From positions 2,418,001-2,482,000 of the forward strand of contig JAXBDG010000009.1 of NCBI GenBank assembly GCA_036320915.1: a DNA stretch of 64,000 nucleotides, given 5' to 3'. The first letter of the stretch is position 1. Every line of letters begins with the position of its first letter. The notes beneath the pieces were generated by a model. That model saw only the letters and a program-made list of their open reading frames with translations, ran no database searches and was not told the DNA's origin. The DNA comes from Linnemannia elongata (Eukaryota > Mortierellomycota > Mortierellomycetes > Mortierellales > Mortierellaceae). Positions 54,401 through 64,000 of this stretch are shown here, one piece after another. The position numbers and the translations under genes are program-made.

Positions 54401-57376
54401 CACTTTCACCCCTGCCTTGGCCTTGGCTGTTCGTGTCAGTTTTTGTCCAGTGGTCGTCCTCACGAGCCATCGCCCATCCCTATTCTTGCTCTTATTGTTG
54501 TTGTTTTCCTGTTATCGCTTTTCATTGTTATGCGTCATCGCCTGCACAACCCCCTGTCTTTTTCACACACACCCACTCACAAAACGCATACACTCAATCG
54601 TGGTCGATTTTCTCCATCCTGATCTCCCTCTGCTTTCCTGGCCTATCCTAAACCCCAACGTGGGGAAGTCCTGTGCTCAAAAGGCGACGACGACAGGCGA
54701 TGGGCATGTGTGTGTGCGTACGCCGATGTCTGTTGTCGTCGTACACTGTTGTATCCTGCTGTCCTGAAAACTGTTATGCCAACAGGACATTGCATCCCCA
54801 TCGATTGTGGTTGTCGGAGTGCGATAGACTGACATATGCTCATTGAACGATGAAGAGGAAAAAATTACAAAGAAAGACTTACAGAGAGAAGATCGATGCC
54901 GGCAGCATCAAGTTTTGGGACAAGGTTCTCGAGGGGGATCGGGCTATAGGTTGGGAAATCGGGGCGATAGTCTGGCAACTTGGACACGCCGGGCCAAGAT
55001 TCTTCTGTGGGGGTTCCAAGGATCTTGAAGATCTTAAGGAGTTGGTCCTTGACCGATGATCCAGGGAATAGTGGCCTTCCCGAGGCCATCTCGGCAAAAA
55101 TACATCCTGCAGACCAGATATCGATCGAGGTCGAATACTGCTTCGAGCCCATCAACACATCCGGTGCTCTGTACCACAGCGTCACAACCTAGAAAGGTTT
55201 TGACCCATCAAAAAAATTCAAAAAGGCATGCATGTTAGTTTTCTCATAGTGTTTTGTTGTTTTGTTGCTATTGTCTTCTTAACATTTTTCCTGAAAGCAT
55301 GAAAAAGTATGCATGCTTGTCCAATTTCGGGTTGGTAAACAAATATGCAGATAGCCCTCTTCGTATCGTGCACATCCAATTGACTGAGTCGCTCGCTCTG
55401 CTTTTTTTCTTCTATCATGTTCTTTTCTCTCCATGATTATTACTTCCAGACATGAACAGCATGGTCGGGTGAGTGGGTCGAATCGGTCCAGAAGTCGAGA
55501 AAAGCGCCGTCCTCGATTTTTTTTACCCCATAAAACTGTGAGCAAACCAGAAGAGGGAGGGGGAGGGAAGGTTTCCTGCATGTCAATGTTTGTTTTGTGT
55601 TGCTGTTGCTGTCTTTTCATACCTCATGCGAGTAACTCCTGACAGGGATGCCGAATGCTCGTGCGAGTCCAAAATCTCCCAGTTTGAGGTCGCCCTTCTT
55701 GTTGATCAACAGGTTCTGAGGCTTCAAGTCCTATTTAGGAGATACATGGGTTCATATAAGGCGGGAGGTTAATCTCTGCATCTCAACATCTTCCCAAATA
55801 AAATTGCTCAAATCGATTAGCATGTCCATCCCTTGCTCAATGTCGCGATATGATACGTACCCGATGCAGGACTCGGTGTTCGTGGCAGTATGCGATTCCC
55901 TTCATCAATTGATACATTAGTTGCTATAGGAGAGTATAGGAAAATATGTTAGTATATAGTCTTAGTGTAATGTTCAGTGAAATCATTTTGGTACACACGT
56001 AATGGTTGGTACCTTTATCGTCAGGACGTCAATATCACCACTGTATGTGTCGAGGAACTTTTTCAAATCAGAGTCGAGGAACTCAAAGACCAGAGTGAGC
56101 TTCTTTTCTGTGTGCAGTACATCGTACAATCTATCATGCAAAAAAAAAAAAAAAAAAAAGCGTCAACAAACGAATTGAAAAATTCGAGGTGGCGTGTGAG
56201 TGAAACGATCGCGGATGACCAAGCGTTGTCCAGATATGTACGACCATCCACAACAGAAAGGGCAGCAAAGCGCATCCGTCAATTGGAGACATTGTTTGGG
56301 TCAACAGTGCGACCGCAAATAGCCTCTGTCAGTTCTCTCTCCTCTCTCTTCACTTTGGTTATTCGCCCTCGGCCCTCTGATGTTTGTGCGCTCGGCAACT
56401 CACCTGACAATGTTGGGTTGCTTGAGTTCCTTGAGAAGTGAGATCTCACGGATAGCTGTACAGGGGACCTATTGACATCAATCAGGTCATAAACAAGGCC
56501 ACCAACGTTAGTTTCTTTGTTACTGTCAACAAGGAATGCAATTAAAAGATGGCACTGCTGTGAAGTAGAGAGACATACTCCTTCTTCTTCATTGTCCAGA
56601 CGAATGCGCTTGAGGGCAACGACATCGTTCGTTTCCCTGTTCTGGGCCTTGTAGACGATACCATAGGTACCTAAAGAAGTGGGACAAACGTTAAAGAGGA
56701 GGGAATCGGTAAACAAACGTATGTCAGCAGTACAAGAGAAAAAAAAATCGGAAGTGCTCCAATGTCTGAAAAAAAAGGGTAGAGAAAGGCGAGGCGTGAG
56801 GCGGTAAGGGAAGGGCGAACTGCAGGGGTTTGGGTGTTCCCTTTTTGTCGTGTCGTCCTCGGGATCAGTTATGCGAGATGGTGCGTCCAGTACACCTCAC
56901 TGAGAAAAAGGAAAGGGATTCGAAATGACTTTTGAAGCTTGTGCTGTGTGATCCGGAAAGGAAAGTGATCCAGCTAGTCCTGTTCATTCCTGAAGGAGAC
57001 GAAATAGTCCACTGAAGGCTTGTTGGTTCACTGACAACGGCAGTCAAAGTGAAGGGGCTGGTAAAGTCACTGGTGTTGAGGTCATCCGTGAGTTGATTCC
57101 TGGCGGTGTTTTGTTCTTCGTTGTGAAAGCGTTCGCCTTGAAGAGAACATTTGACGTTTTCGCGTATGAGGTGTTGGAAAGTGAAGGGTGACAAGGCATA
57201 CCTTCACCCAGTTTCTCGATTTTCTAACAGCGTGAGCAGAAGAAAGAAAGGAAAAGTCGAGAGTGAGTAAGAGGCACGAGCGTGAGGCGAGTTGACGACA
57301 CACAGCTGGTGTGATGAGTCTCTGCTGTTGCTCACTCGTTTGGTGGCAAAGTGGTGTGTACCTGGTATTTATCCAT
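53612..57376 (-). CDS. CDK5/PHO85-class cyclin-dependent kinase
   Basis: Serine/threonine kinase of the CDK5/PHO85 group, acting with cyclin-like partners in phosphate, morphogenesis or cell-cycle signalling. Ten exons join in frame: 57376-57362, 57223-57202, 56670-56579, 56468-56404, 56130-56013, 55923-55861, 55730-55623, 55188-54883, 53827-53773 and 53661-53612 (297 residues; family about 290-305). Motifs: [16 protein letters not shown] (Gly loop), VALKRIRL (ATP Lys), [15 protein letters not shown] (C-helix), [20 protein letters not shown] and [15 protein letters not shown]. The ending is [19 protein letters not shown]. The T-loop has Ser-His-Glu (RSYSHE), as in CDK5/PHO85, where activation needs no T-loop threonine phosphorylation. 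The 1.06-kb intron 8 holds a CT repeat. Confidence 0.92.
54357..54397. repeat. (CT)n microsatellite in a kinase intron
   Basis: About 20 uninterrupted CT dinucleotides (read GA on the coding strand) in the long intron 8 of the kinase gene. Confidence 0.9.
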
Positions 57377-59855
57377 GGGAGTATGTATGTGTGTGTGTGA
57401 GTGTAGGTGTGTGGTTGTTGATGAGTGCGAGATTAGTGTAAGTAAAAGAAAAGAACAGGCGTACTGAAAGAACGAAAAAAAAGATGATGCAGAGAAAAAG
57501 AAAAACGAGATCTGACGGGTGAAAGAAAAAAGGAAAATAGGAAAGAGTGGAGGAACAGAAAAAAAAGTAAAGAAAGGGAAGAAAAGGGAACAAAGGAAGG
57601 AGAGGGCGGAAACTTTTTTTTTTAAAAAGCAAAAAAAAAAAAAAAAACCAGGGTACACGGTGCGGTAAAAAGGAAGAAAACTATTACTCTAAAAAAAGGG
57701 TTACTATTACTATTAGGTGATTAGTCGTTGTGTTTTAGAAAAAGACATAAAGAAGACAAACGAGCAAAGAACAAAGACATAAACTGAGCAAAGGAAAGAA
57801 GGAAAGCGACAGCGGAGAAAATAAACAACGTAAAGAGGGTCAAGAACAATGAAAAGGAAAGGGGATTAAGGAAGACAAAGTGGGTGAGAAGGATGAAGAA
57901 AGGAAGGGTAACCATCGCCAGCACTTTACCTTTTATACAAAAACGAGTTAACCTTGCCTTGCCGCCGCATCACACTCATCGCTCTCAACTGGTGTTGTAT
58001 ATCCATCTGTCTGCCACCCATGGGCCATGCTTACTAGTTTGCTTACAACTTTCTTGCTGACGTTGCTCTCCATGCTGATGTCGTTAACACTTAACATCAA
58101 CAATAACAACAACAAACAACAACAATGGCTATCGGAACTACCCTTGATACCCCCTAACACCAATGGCCAATGGTAATGGCAATGCTAAATAACCAATGCC
58201 CGTTCATTACAATCTAGCGAATGGTCTCGACCCCAATTGCCTGTTCTCTCTTTCCTTTGCTTCTTCATTTTCATACATCTTTGATTCTCTCTCTCTCTCT
58301 CTGTCTGCCTGTCTGTCTCTCTGCGAGTGTTTGTTTGTATTGAGACATTTTCGCTCTCGTGCCCTTGCAGTTCATAATACTCTCTCACTCTCCACTTGCA
58401 AGAGAATATCCTTCCAAAAGATCTATTTTTCTCAACTAAATAGGAACCAAGGGAAAAAGAGAATGAGAGAGATCTCTCGTTAAGCCTGTCCATCTCGACC
58501 TCACTTTATTCTTCCGTGCCTGAATAAAATCTCTCTTTGATTCCATTGGCTTGTCTAGCCTTCGTTCTGCCTCGTTCATGCAACAATCCCTGTCACCCCA
58601 TTCCACATGCATTCACTAAACAAACACTCCCTGATCTTTCTTGCCTTGTTTTGTTTGGGGTACGGGATTAATAATGTCATGGTTGAATGCGTGTATGTGA
58701 GTGTTTTTTGTGTGTCCATGGTCCACAGAATAAAAATGACGATATGAAAAAAAGAAACATCTCCCGTTTGACAATATTTTTTTTTGTCCTCACACGACCA
58801 AAATTTTCATCGTCGTTTTGAGTTCGGACATTTTTCTTGTGCCCCCCCCCCCCTCGTCCTCCCTTGGTCCTGCCGCATGGCGGAGGAGGGGGCAAGACAG
58901 GAGGTCCCGTTTCTCCAATACCACACTCCACTCAGCCTGCTGGGATGGGCAGGGTTGCATGAAAAATTGTAGCTGTCGGGCACCTTTTCCCTTCCTTCAC
59001 CCTCAACTGATCCGTCAACCATGAGTTTCGAGTCGAGTCACTCGACTCTTTTTTAACCCTGCGGGTAAAATGCAATAAAGAAAAGACCAGCGATTGGGGT
59101 GACAACCCATGATTGAACCATTACTCCTTTCCTGTCCCGCGGTGCCGTGGAGTAGAAGGCGTACTTTTTCTTCTTTTCTCTCTTTTGTCTTGGTTTGTAC
59201 GACACAGATGAAGGAGAAGACAAAAAAAAAATTGGGTCCAGCTCGCCTCACGCAACCCACCTCTTATCCACTTATCTCTGTCTCTCCTGTCTCTTTCGAG
59301 TTCAATGTCCCAGCTCTCTTCTTTCTGTCAGTCGAGCCAATGATGAATGTTTATTTTTTTCCAGACCAAAAGACTAAACCGAATGAAGGAAAAATAAGGC
59401 GCATTTTCACCGGACAAGAGCACTTGCATTTCCTCCAGATCGAGAATCTGTGGCCAGTAGATCGACCATGCGCCACAATGATACGCTATTAACGCGTCTG
59501 AGCACCACGAATCGACCAACCTGATTTGCTACGAAACATACTTACATTGACCTCCTCCCTTTTTTTTTCCTTAGCTTCTACTCCAACTCAAAACATAAAC
59601 ACAGACATCGCCTCTTTTTCCTTCCTTCCCTTTCATCCACCCCCTGCCTGGGGGGGCTCTCTCTTTTCTTTCCATCTCGTTTTTGTTGTCCAGTAGTTCA
59701 AATCAATTGGCCAATCAGGAGAGAAAGGCTGGACAAGGTCTCTTTCTGAGTTATTGTCACGTGGACATGCAGTACTTTTTCCCAGGGTTTGGGAACGCCT
59801 TCAACACTTCACATCCACTCCCCATGACACAAACATTCACCACTTGCAATCAACC
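57377..59855. other. Long divergent intergenic region
   Basis: About 2.5 kb between the divergent kinase and CutC starts. No gene is recognised. It holds a purine-rich block (57440-57660), a CT/CTGT tract (58289-58322) and a C run (58842-58853). The first few hundred bases on each side should hold the promoters. Confidence 0.45.
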
Positions 59856-61926
59856 ATGTCGACCACCACGAACTCAACACACGCGCCACTCTTCGAGGTG
59901 AGATGCGCTTAATTCAGCGAACTGCAAGAGCAACGGACAAATTGTCAAGCAAGACAGCAATCACTTCCATTTTTTTTGAATGACAGACACAGCCTCCAAT
60001 CTCTTTTTCATTCACCGTCCGTCCAACGCTTCCTTCCTCCACACTCATAGGTATGCCTTGACAGCGTTGCCTCAGCCATCATCGCAGGTATACCCACAAA
60101 ATAACTAAGATCAATTGAGAGTCGCCGAAAAAAACATATTTTCGTCGCCTAGGCGCGTCCGTTTTGAAGCGTCAAGTGGTTTTAATTGAACTAGACGGCC
60201 ATGTCTATTTTTGAACGACGGTAACCCCCCTAACATCTCTCATTTTCATTCATAGAAAAAACTGGAGGAAGGAGAATTGAGCTCTGTGCGGGGTTGATGG
60301 AGGGCGGGATTACGCCTTCGGCAGGTATGTCATTACTATCTCATTTTGCACGTTTTTGTTTGACTTATTACTTTGTGCGTTGCTTCTTTTTGGCTTATTC
60401 TTTTGTTTGTTGCGATCTCTTTACCTGAGCGGTGGAAGAAAATTGAGAGCCTTTACCGCGATTGACGTTAGAATGAATTAAATACTATTGATTTGTTTCG
60501 TTATTTTGGTCCACCGTATCTATGTGTGTACTGCCGCATTGCATCGCTCACTGCTTCGTTTGTAATCGACTAACCGACTCGTCTACTCCTTTACCTTTTG
60601 TTATTTTTTGGTGAAATAGGACTCATCAAGACGGTCAAGGCCAAGACCTCTCTTCCCATCATGGTAAGCCGGGAGAAATCGATCTGTTAATAGTCCAACG
60701 CATCTCCTTGATCCCCAACAATGCCAAACATGCACCTGGACCAGATCCAAGATAGCGAGTACCAGATCGATAAGACTGATATGTGGTCCCACTTTCACCG
60801 TCCTTTCCGTTGGACTGTGATCTTGTTTCAAATCGTAGGTGATGATCCGTCCAAGGTAAAAAATGGATCCAAAATCTTGTTCGTCTAAGCTACTGATATC
60901 TTTCGTGTTTTGATCACATCGGAACTTTTCAACCACTCACAACCATCAGATCTATTTACCTTGACTTTGTCTATTTAGGGGTGGAGACTTTTGCTACGAT
61001 GACGATGAATTCGACGCCATGCTCGAGGATATCAAGGTAATGCACGCCCTTGTTTGTTGTCGACCTGCAGCCATCTAGTCTACACACCCCACCTATACCA
61101 TTTAATAACACCAAGTTTACTCTTTTTCTCGTTCAAATTCGATCTAGCTGTGCCACACGCTGAAAGTTGAGGGCGTCGTTTTCGGTGTCCTGCTTCCCGA
61201 TGGATCAGTCGACAAAGTTCGCACTGCAAGGTACCACGTTCTTCCTTTTTTTCTTTTCTTTTTTTTTTTTTTTTTTTTTTTTTTTGTCTCGCTCGACATG
61301 ACAACAATCAAAACATTTCACATTTCACTATACTAATCACTCTTGCTGATTTTTTTGTGTAGACTTGTGGAAGCTGCCAAACCTATGCTGGGTAAGATCT
61401 CACCTCTGATATGTATTGTCACTTCGATCATCTTGAAAGTAGGACTTGAAATTAAGACCTAATACCAATTCCCCTCCCCCCCCCCCCCTCTCTCTCTCTC
61501 TCTGTCTCTCTCTCTCCACCTTCCATCCTTCTCAAAACAGTAACGTTCCACAGAGCATTCGACATGGTCAAAGACCCCTTCCAAGCCCTCGAAGACATCA
61601 TCTCCATCGGCAACATCCAACGTATTCTCACCAGCGGCTGTGAACGGTCCGCTTACGAAGGCCTTGACACCCTCGTCCAACTCTCTAACCGCGCTCAAGG
61701 CCGCATCATCATCCTCCCCGGTGCAGGAATCTCTGAAAGAAATGTCAACAAGATTGTTGAGGCTATGGGCGCAAAAGAAGTTCATGTAGGTGCGGGTGGG
61801 ACGAAGGAGTCGAGTATGGAGTTTAGAAACCCTTATTGTAGTATGGGGTATGCTGTTAGTGCGCCTGAGTATGCGTTGAAGGTCACTAGTGCTAGTAAAC
61901 TCGGTGGGATGATTCAGAGGTTCTGA
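59856..61926 (+). CDS. CUTC: CutC-family copper homeostasis protein
   Basis: CutC homologue, a TIM-barrel protein that binds Cu(I) and is linked to copper tolerance. The exact biochemical role is unresolved. Nine exons join in frame: 59856-59897, 60051-60087, 60256-60324, 60620-60663, 60839-60855, 60979-61036, 61148-61230, 61363-61391 and 61541-61926 (254 residues, typical size). Motifs: VCLDSVASA, GGRRIELCAGLMEGGITPSAGL, VMIRPRGGDFCY, GVVFGVLLPDG, VTFHRAFDMVKDPF, RILTSGCE, RIIILPGAGISERN and EVHVGAGG, all matching the CutC consensus. Exon 5 is 17 nt and encodes VMIRPR with the first base of exon 6. An AATAAA lies at 61975. Confidence 0.93.
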
Positions 61927-62423
61927 TTCATCTTTTTGTAGATGGTGAGAAGGGTGAGAGATCGTTTCCAAAATAATAAAAACGACGATGATACGGCAAG
62001 ACACTGTGTTCTTAATTTTGTTGCTATTTTTTTTTTTTTTTTTTTTTTCTTCGTGCTCAAAACAAAACGAACGCCTCAAAACGACAACAGGGGCGGTGCT
62101 GGTTGCTAAGGGAAGGGGAAAGGAGGCGGGGGGGGGGGGGGGGGGGGGGGGGGGGTGACAGACCAATATTATTTACCCACACACATCAAACAACGACATA
62201 TTTCCTCGAATAAGTCGCCAGCTCGGCCTTCCAAGCGCGCCTTAGGACCTCAGGAGGTTATGGACTTGGTAATTATGTCAACAGTTGGGTATTACCGGGT
62301 AAAACATTAAATACAAGCTCTTGTTCCAATGCACCCTCTTCAATACTTGTTTATAATGCTGAAGGATGGCTAGAGTATGAAATAGGATGTGTGATAATAC
62401 TCCATAAGGCGTTTTAACCTGAC
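61927..62423. other. Spacer with T20 and G28 runs
   Basis: Gap between CUTC and the small secreted-protein gene. It holds a T run at about 62029-62048 and an unbroken run of 28 G at 62128-62155. No gene is seen. Confidence 0.6.
61975..61980 (+). terminator. Poly(A) signal of CUTC
   Basis: AATAAA 49 bases after the CUTC stop codon, a typical distance for a fungal polyadenylation signal. Confidence 0.5.
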
Positions 62424-62735
62424 TCACAGCGACTCGCAAATGAAGTATGGGCCACTGTCTTGAGGGTCTTTACAAAGAACGTCGTTAAACGCTCTGCATT
62501 TGTACCGACTGCCATCCACCGGTCGGACCCCGCAGGACGAAAATTCTGTCGGTACGGCGATGCAGGTGCCTTCGTTCACCGTTTTAGCCAGGTCACCGGA
62601 GGTGCATTGCTTGAACAGGACCTCTATCTTGGCGTTGGCGAATATGTTTGAGCAGAGGAGGTGGGTTTCGTGTAGGACGGCGAGCAAGGTGACGAGGACG
62701 ATCAAGAAGCACAGTGGGCTTGGACGATAGGACAT
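62424..62735 (-). CDS. Small secreted cysteine-rich protein
   Basis: Single exon of 103 residues with no recognised family. Residues 1-28 form a classical signal peptide: a short basic start, the hydrophobic core LCFLIVLVTLLAVL, then a polar boundary. The mature part of about 75 residues contains seven or eight cysteines (CSNIF, QCTSG, TCIAV, SCGVR, KCRAF, LCKDP, ICESL), suggesting three to four disulfides. Small size, secretion and many cysteines are the usual profile of fungal effector-like or antimicrobial candidates. No toxin family was matched. The start codon follows a C/T-rich leader read on the minus strand, as for other genes here. Confidence 0.65.
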   Translation of the reverse strand: MSYRPSPLCFLIVLVTLLAVLHETHLLCSNIFANAKIEVLFKQCTSGDLAKTVNEGTCIAVPTEFSSCGVRPVDGSRYKCRAFNDVLCKDPQDSGPYFICESL

Positions 62736-63892
62736 GTTGTCTTGTTTTGAATGTGAAGGAGGGCGTGTCTTTGGTGAGAGGCGATAGGAAGGAGAGAAGA
62801 AGAAAATGAGTTGAATCTTGGAGCGAAGAGTGTTTTATTGGCTTGGTGGGAATGATGTCTGTAGTGGAGCGAGAAAAGAAGAAAAAAAAAGAGATTGGAA
62901 AACATGTCTGCGCGCTGGAGGCGTGTGCACTTTGTATCACCCTCGATAGCTCTTGGATTTCACCCCCTTTTCTTTTTCACCAGTAACAGACTCAGTTTTT
63001 CATCTTCTGTAACCACTTCCTCTTCCGTTTTCATTCACCCCTCTCCTCTCCCCTTCCACAACCGCATATTTCCTTCCTCTCTCCTCTTCTCGTTAGGAAA
63101 GGGGGTATCCAATGAAATGCATTCCTGACATATAAGGTGAAAACGAGGGGGAGGGAAAAAGCAAGGGATGGACACAACTAACGTGCATGCAGTTCTTCCT
63201 TCCTTCTTTGTCTCTTTGTGTGAGTTCGACCTTTACGCGTTGATCAATACCGGAATCCTCGTCTAGCATTAGGGCCCGTACTACCTCCTGTATCCCCTCG
63301 CCTCCTGTTGTGGCTTATTTCCCCCTTCTCTCTTCTCTCCTCCTTGCCCACTTCGTATTGTTTTTCTTTAGTGTTGTGAAAGGGAGCTTGTGGGGTTACT
63401 TACTAACAGAAATGCAAACAGGCTAATGAAATATGAGAATTGGCTCGTGAAAGGTGGATGCGTCCTGGTTCATAGAACCATTTTGGTGGCGTTGTTTAAA
63501 GTGGAGCCTGCTGTTTTGAAATCAATTGATTGACGCAAGAATGCAAAGCAAGCGCTAGACTAATAAATTGGAGAAAGTGCAATAACACTAAATCGATTCA
63601 GTGAGCAATTAGAACACTTCCCTCCATCGATGGATAATCAAAAATGAATGATGATCCATGGGAACTGTCATGGTGTGAGTATGGATGAATAAAAGTATCC
63701 ATGCCCCACCCCTCCCCCTACTTTTTCTTTTCTCCTTTTTTTCTTCAAGATTCCCTTTCCTTGTCTTCCCCTTCCTCACTTAACGCATCCACCCTCCTGC
63801 ATCACCTCCTTCCCATCATCCCTCATTCCCCCTCTCCCTTCCATTCCTCAACCTCCTCCATTCTTCACAGTTCGCCTCCGCAGCAACCAGCC
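62736..63892. other. Intergenic region, nothing recognised
   Basis: Upstream regions of the small secreted-protein gene (minus) and of the partial gene at the edge (plus). From 63700 the plus strand is strongly C/T-rich, a leader for the partial gene. No other gene is seen. Confidence 0.4.
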
Positions 63893-64000
63893 ATGAAGCT
63901 CACCCTCCTGCTCTCGTTGGCCCTAGCGGCCACTACCACCTCCTTCTCCAACGCTTCTCCCTTAGACGATGGTGTCGGAGCAGTCCCCCTCATCCTCAAC
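63893..64000 (+). CDS. Partial gene with signal peptide (cut by window end)
   Basis: An ATG after a C/T-rich leader opens 36 codons to the window edge: MKLTLLLSLALAATTTSF then SNASPLDDGVGAVPLIL. The first roughly 22 residues look like a secretory signal peptide. The following segment resembles the propeptide start of a secreted hydrolase, such as an aspartic protease, but too little is present to name it. Confidence 0.6.
   Translation, partial: MKLTLLLSLALAATTTSFSNASPLDDGVGAVPLILN

Overview
The window is nuclear DNA of a filamentous fungus. Genes carry several short GT-AG introns, and leaders just upstream of start codons are strongly C/T-rich. Homopolymer and dinucleotide tracts are common between genes. 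The mix of a NACHT-pentapeptide-WD40 receptor pair, several F-box/leucine-rich-repeat genes and ordinary eukaryotic housekeeping genes points to an early-diverging fungus, most likely Mortierellomycota (Mortierella and relatives). That placement is inference from gene style and was not confirmed by a search. No virus, rRNA, tRNA, CRISPR array or intact transposon was recognised.

Left part (1-20 kb), housekeeping. The genes are HUS1 (9-1-1 DNA-damage clamp, minus), an M1 zinc aminopeptidase with an unusual Gln/His-rich tail (plus), the V-ATPase proteolipid subunit c (plus) and peptide methionine sulfoxide reductase MsrA (minus, convergent with subunit c). About 4 kb of non-coding, low-complexity DNA separates HUS1 from the aminopeptidase.

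Middle part (20-34 kb), mixed. A broken pirin gene lies next to a broken WD40 fragment. They are followed by a two-HKD phospholipase D-like gene, an NmrA-like NAD(P)-binding gene, a tandem array of about seven 118-bp units, a type-B carboxylesterase-like gene with altered active-site motifs, and a METTL21-type protein methyltransferase.

Accessory cluster (34-50 kb). Two related receptors of the NLR/STAND type (short N-terminal exon, NACHT, pentapeptide repeats, WD40 propeller) lie head to tail at a constant 5,940-bp offset. They share near-identical blocks separated by diverged blocks. The left copy is interrupted by two compensating 1-bp indels; the right copy is open over 1,231 codons. Two intact F-box/LRR genes flank the pair and at least three F-box remnants are interleaved with it. 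The region looks like a birth-and-death family cluster of putative self/non-self or stress sensors and ubiquitin-ligase adaptors. The functional link is inference.

Right part (50-64 kb), housekeeping again: a vacuolar-type alkaline phosphatase (PHO8-like), a CDK5/PHO85-class kinase whose C-helix motif reads PCTAIRE, a nine-exon CutC homologue with a 17-nt exon, a small cysteine-rich secreted protein, and the signal-peptide start of a gene that runs off the window end.

Exon boundaries were worked out by hand from splice consensus, reading-frame continuity and family conservation. Every multi-exon model given here closes in frame.
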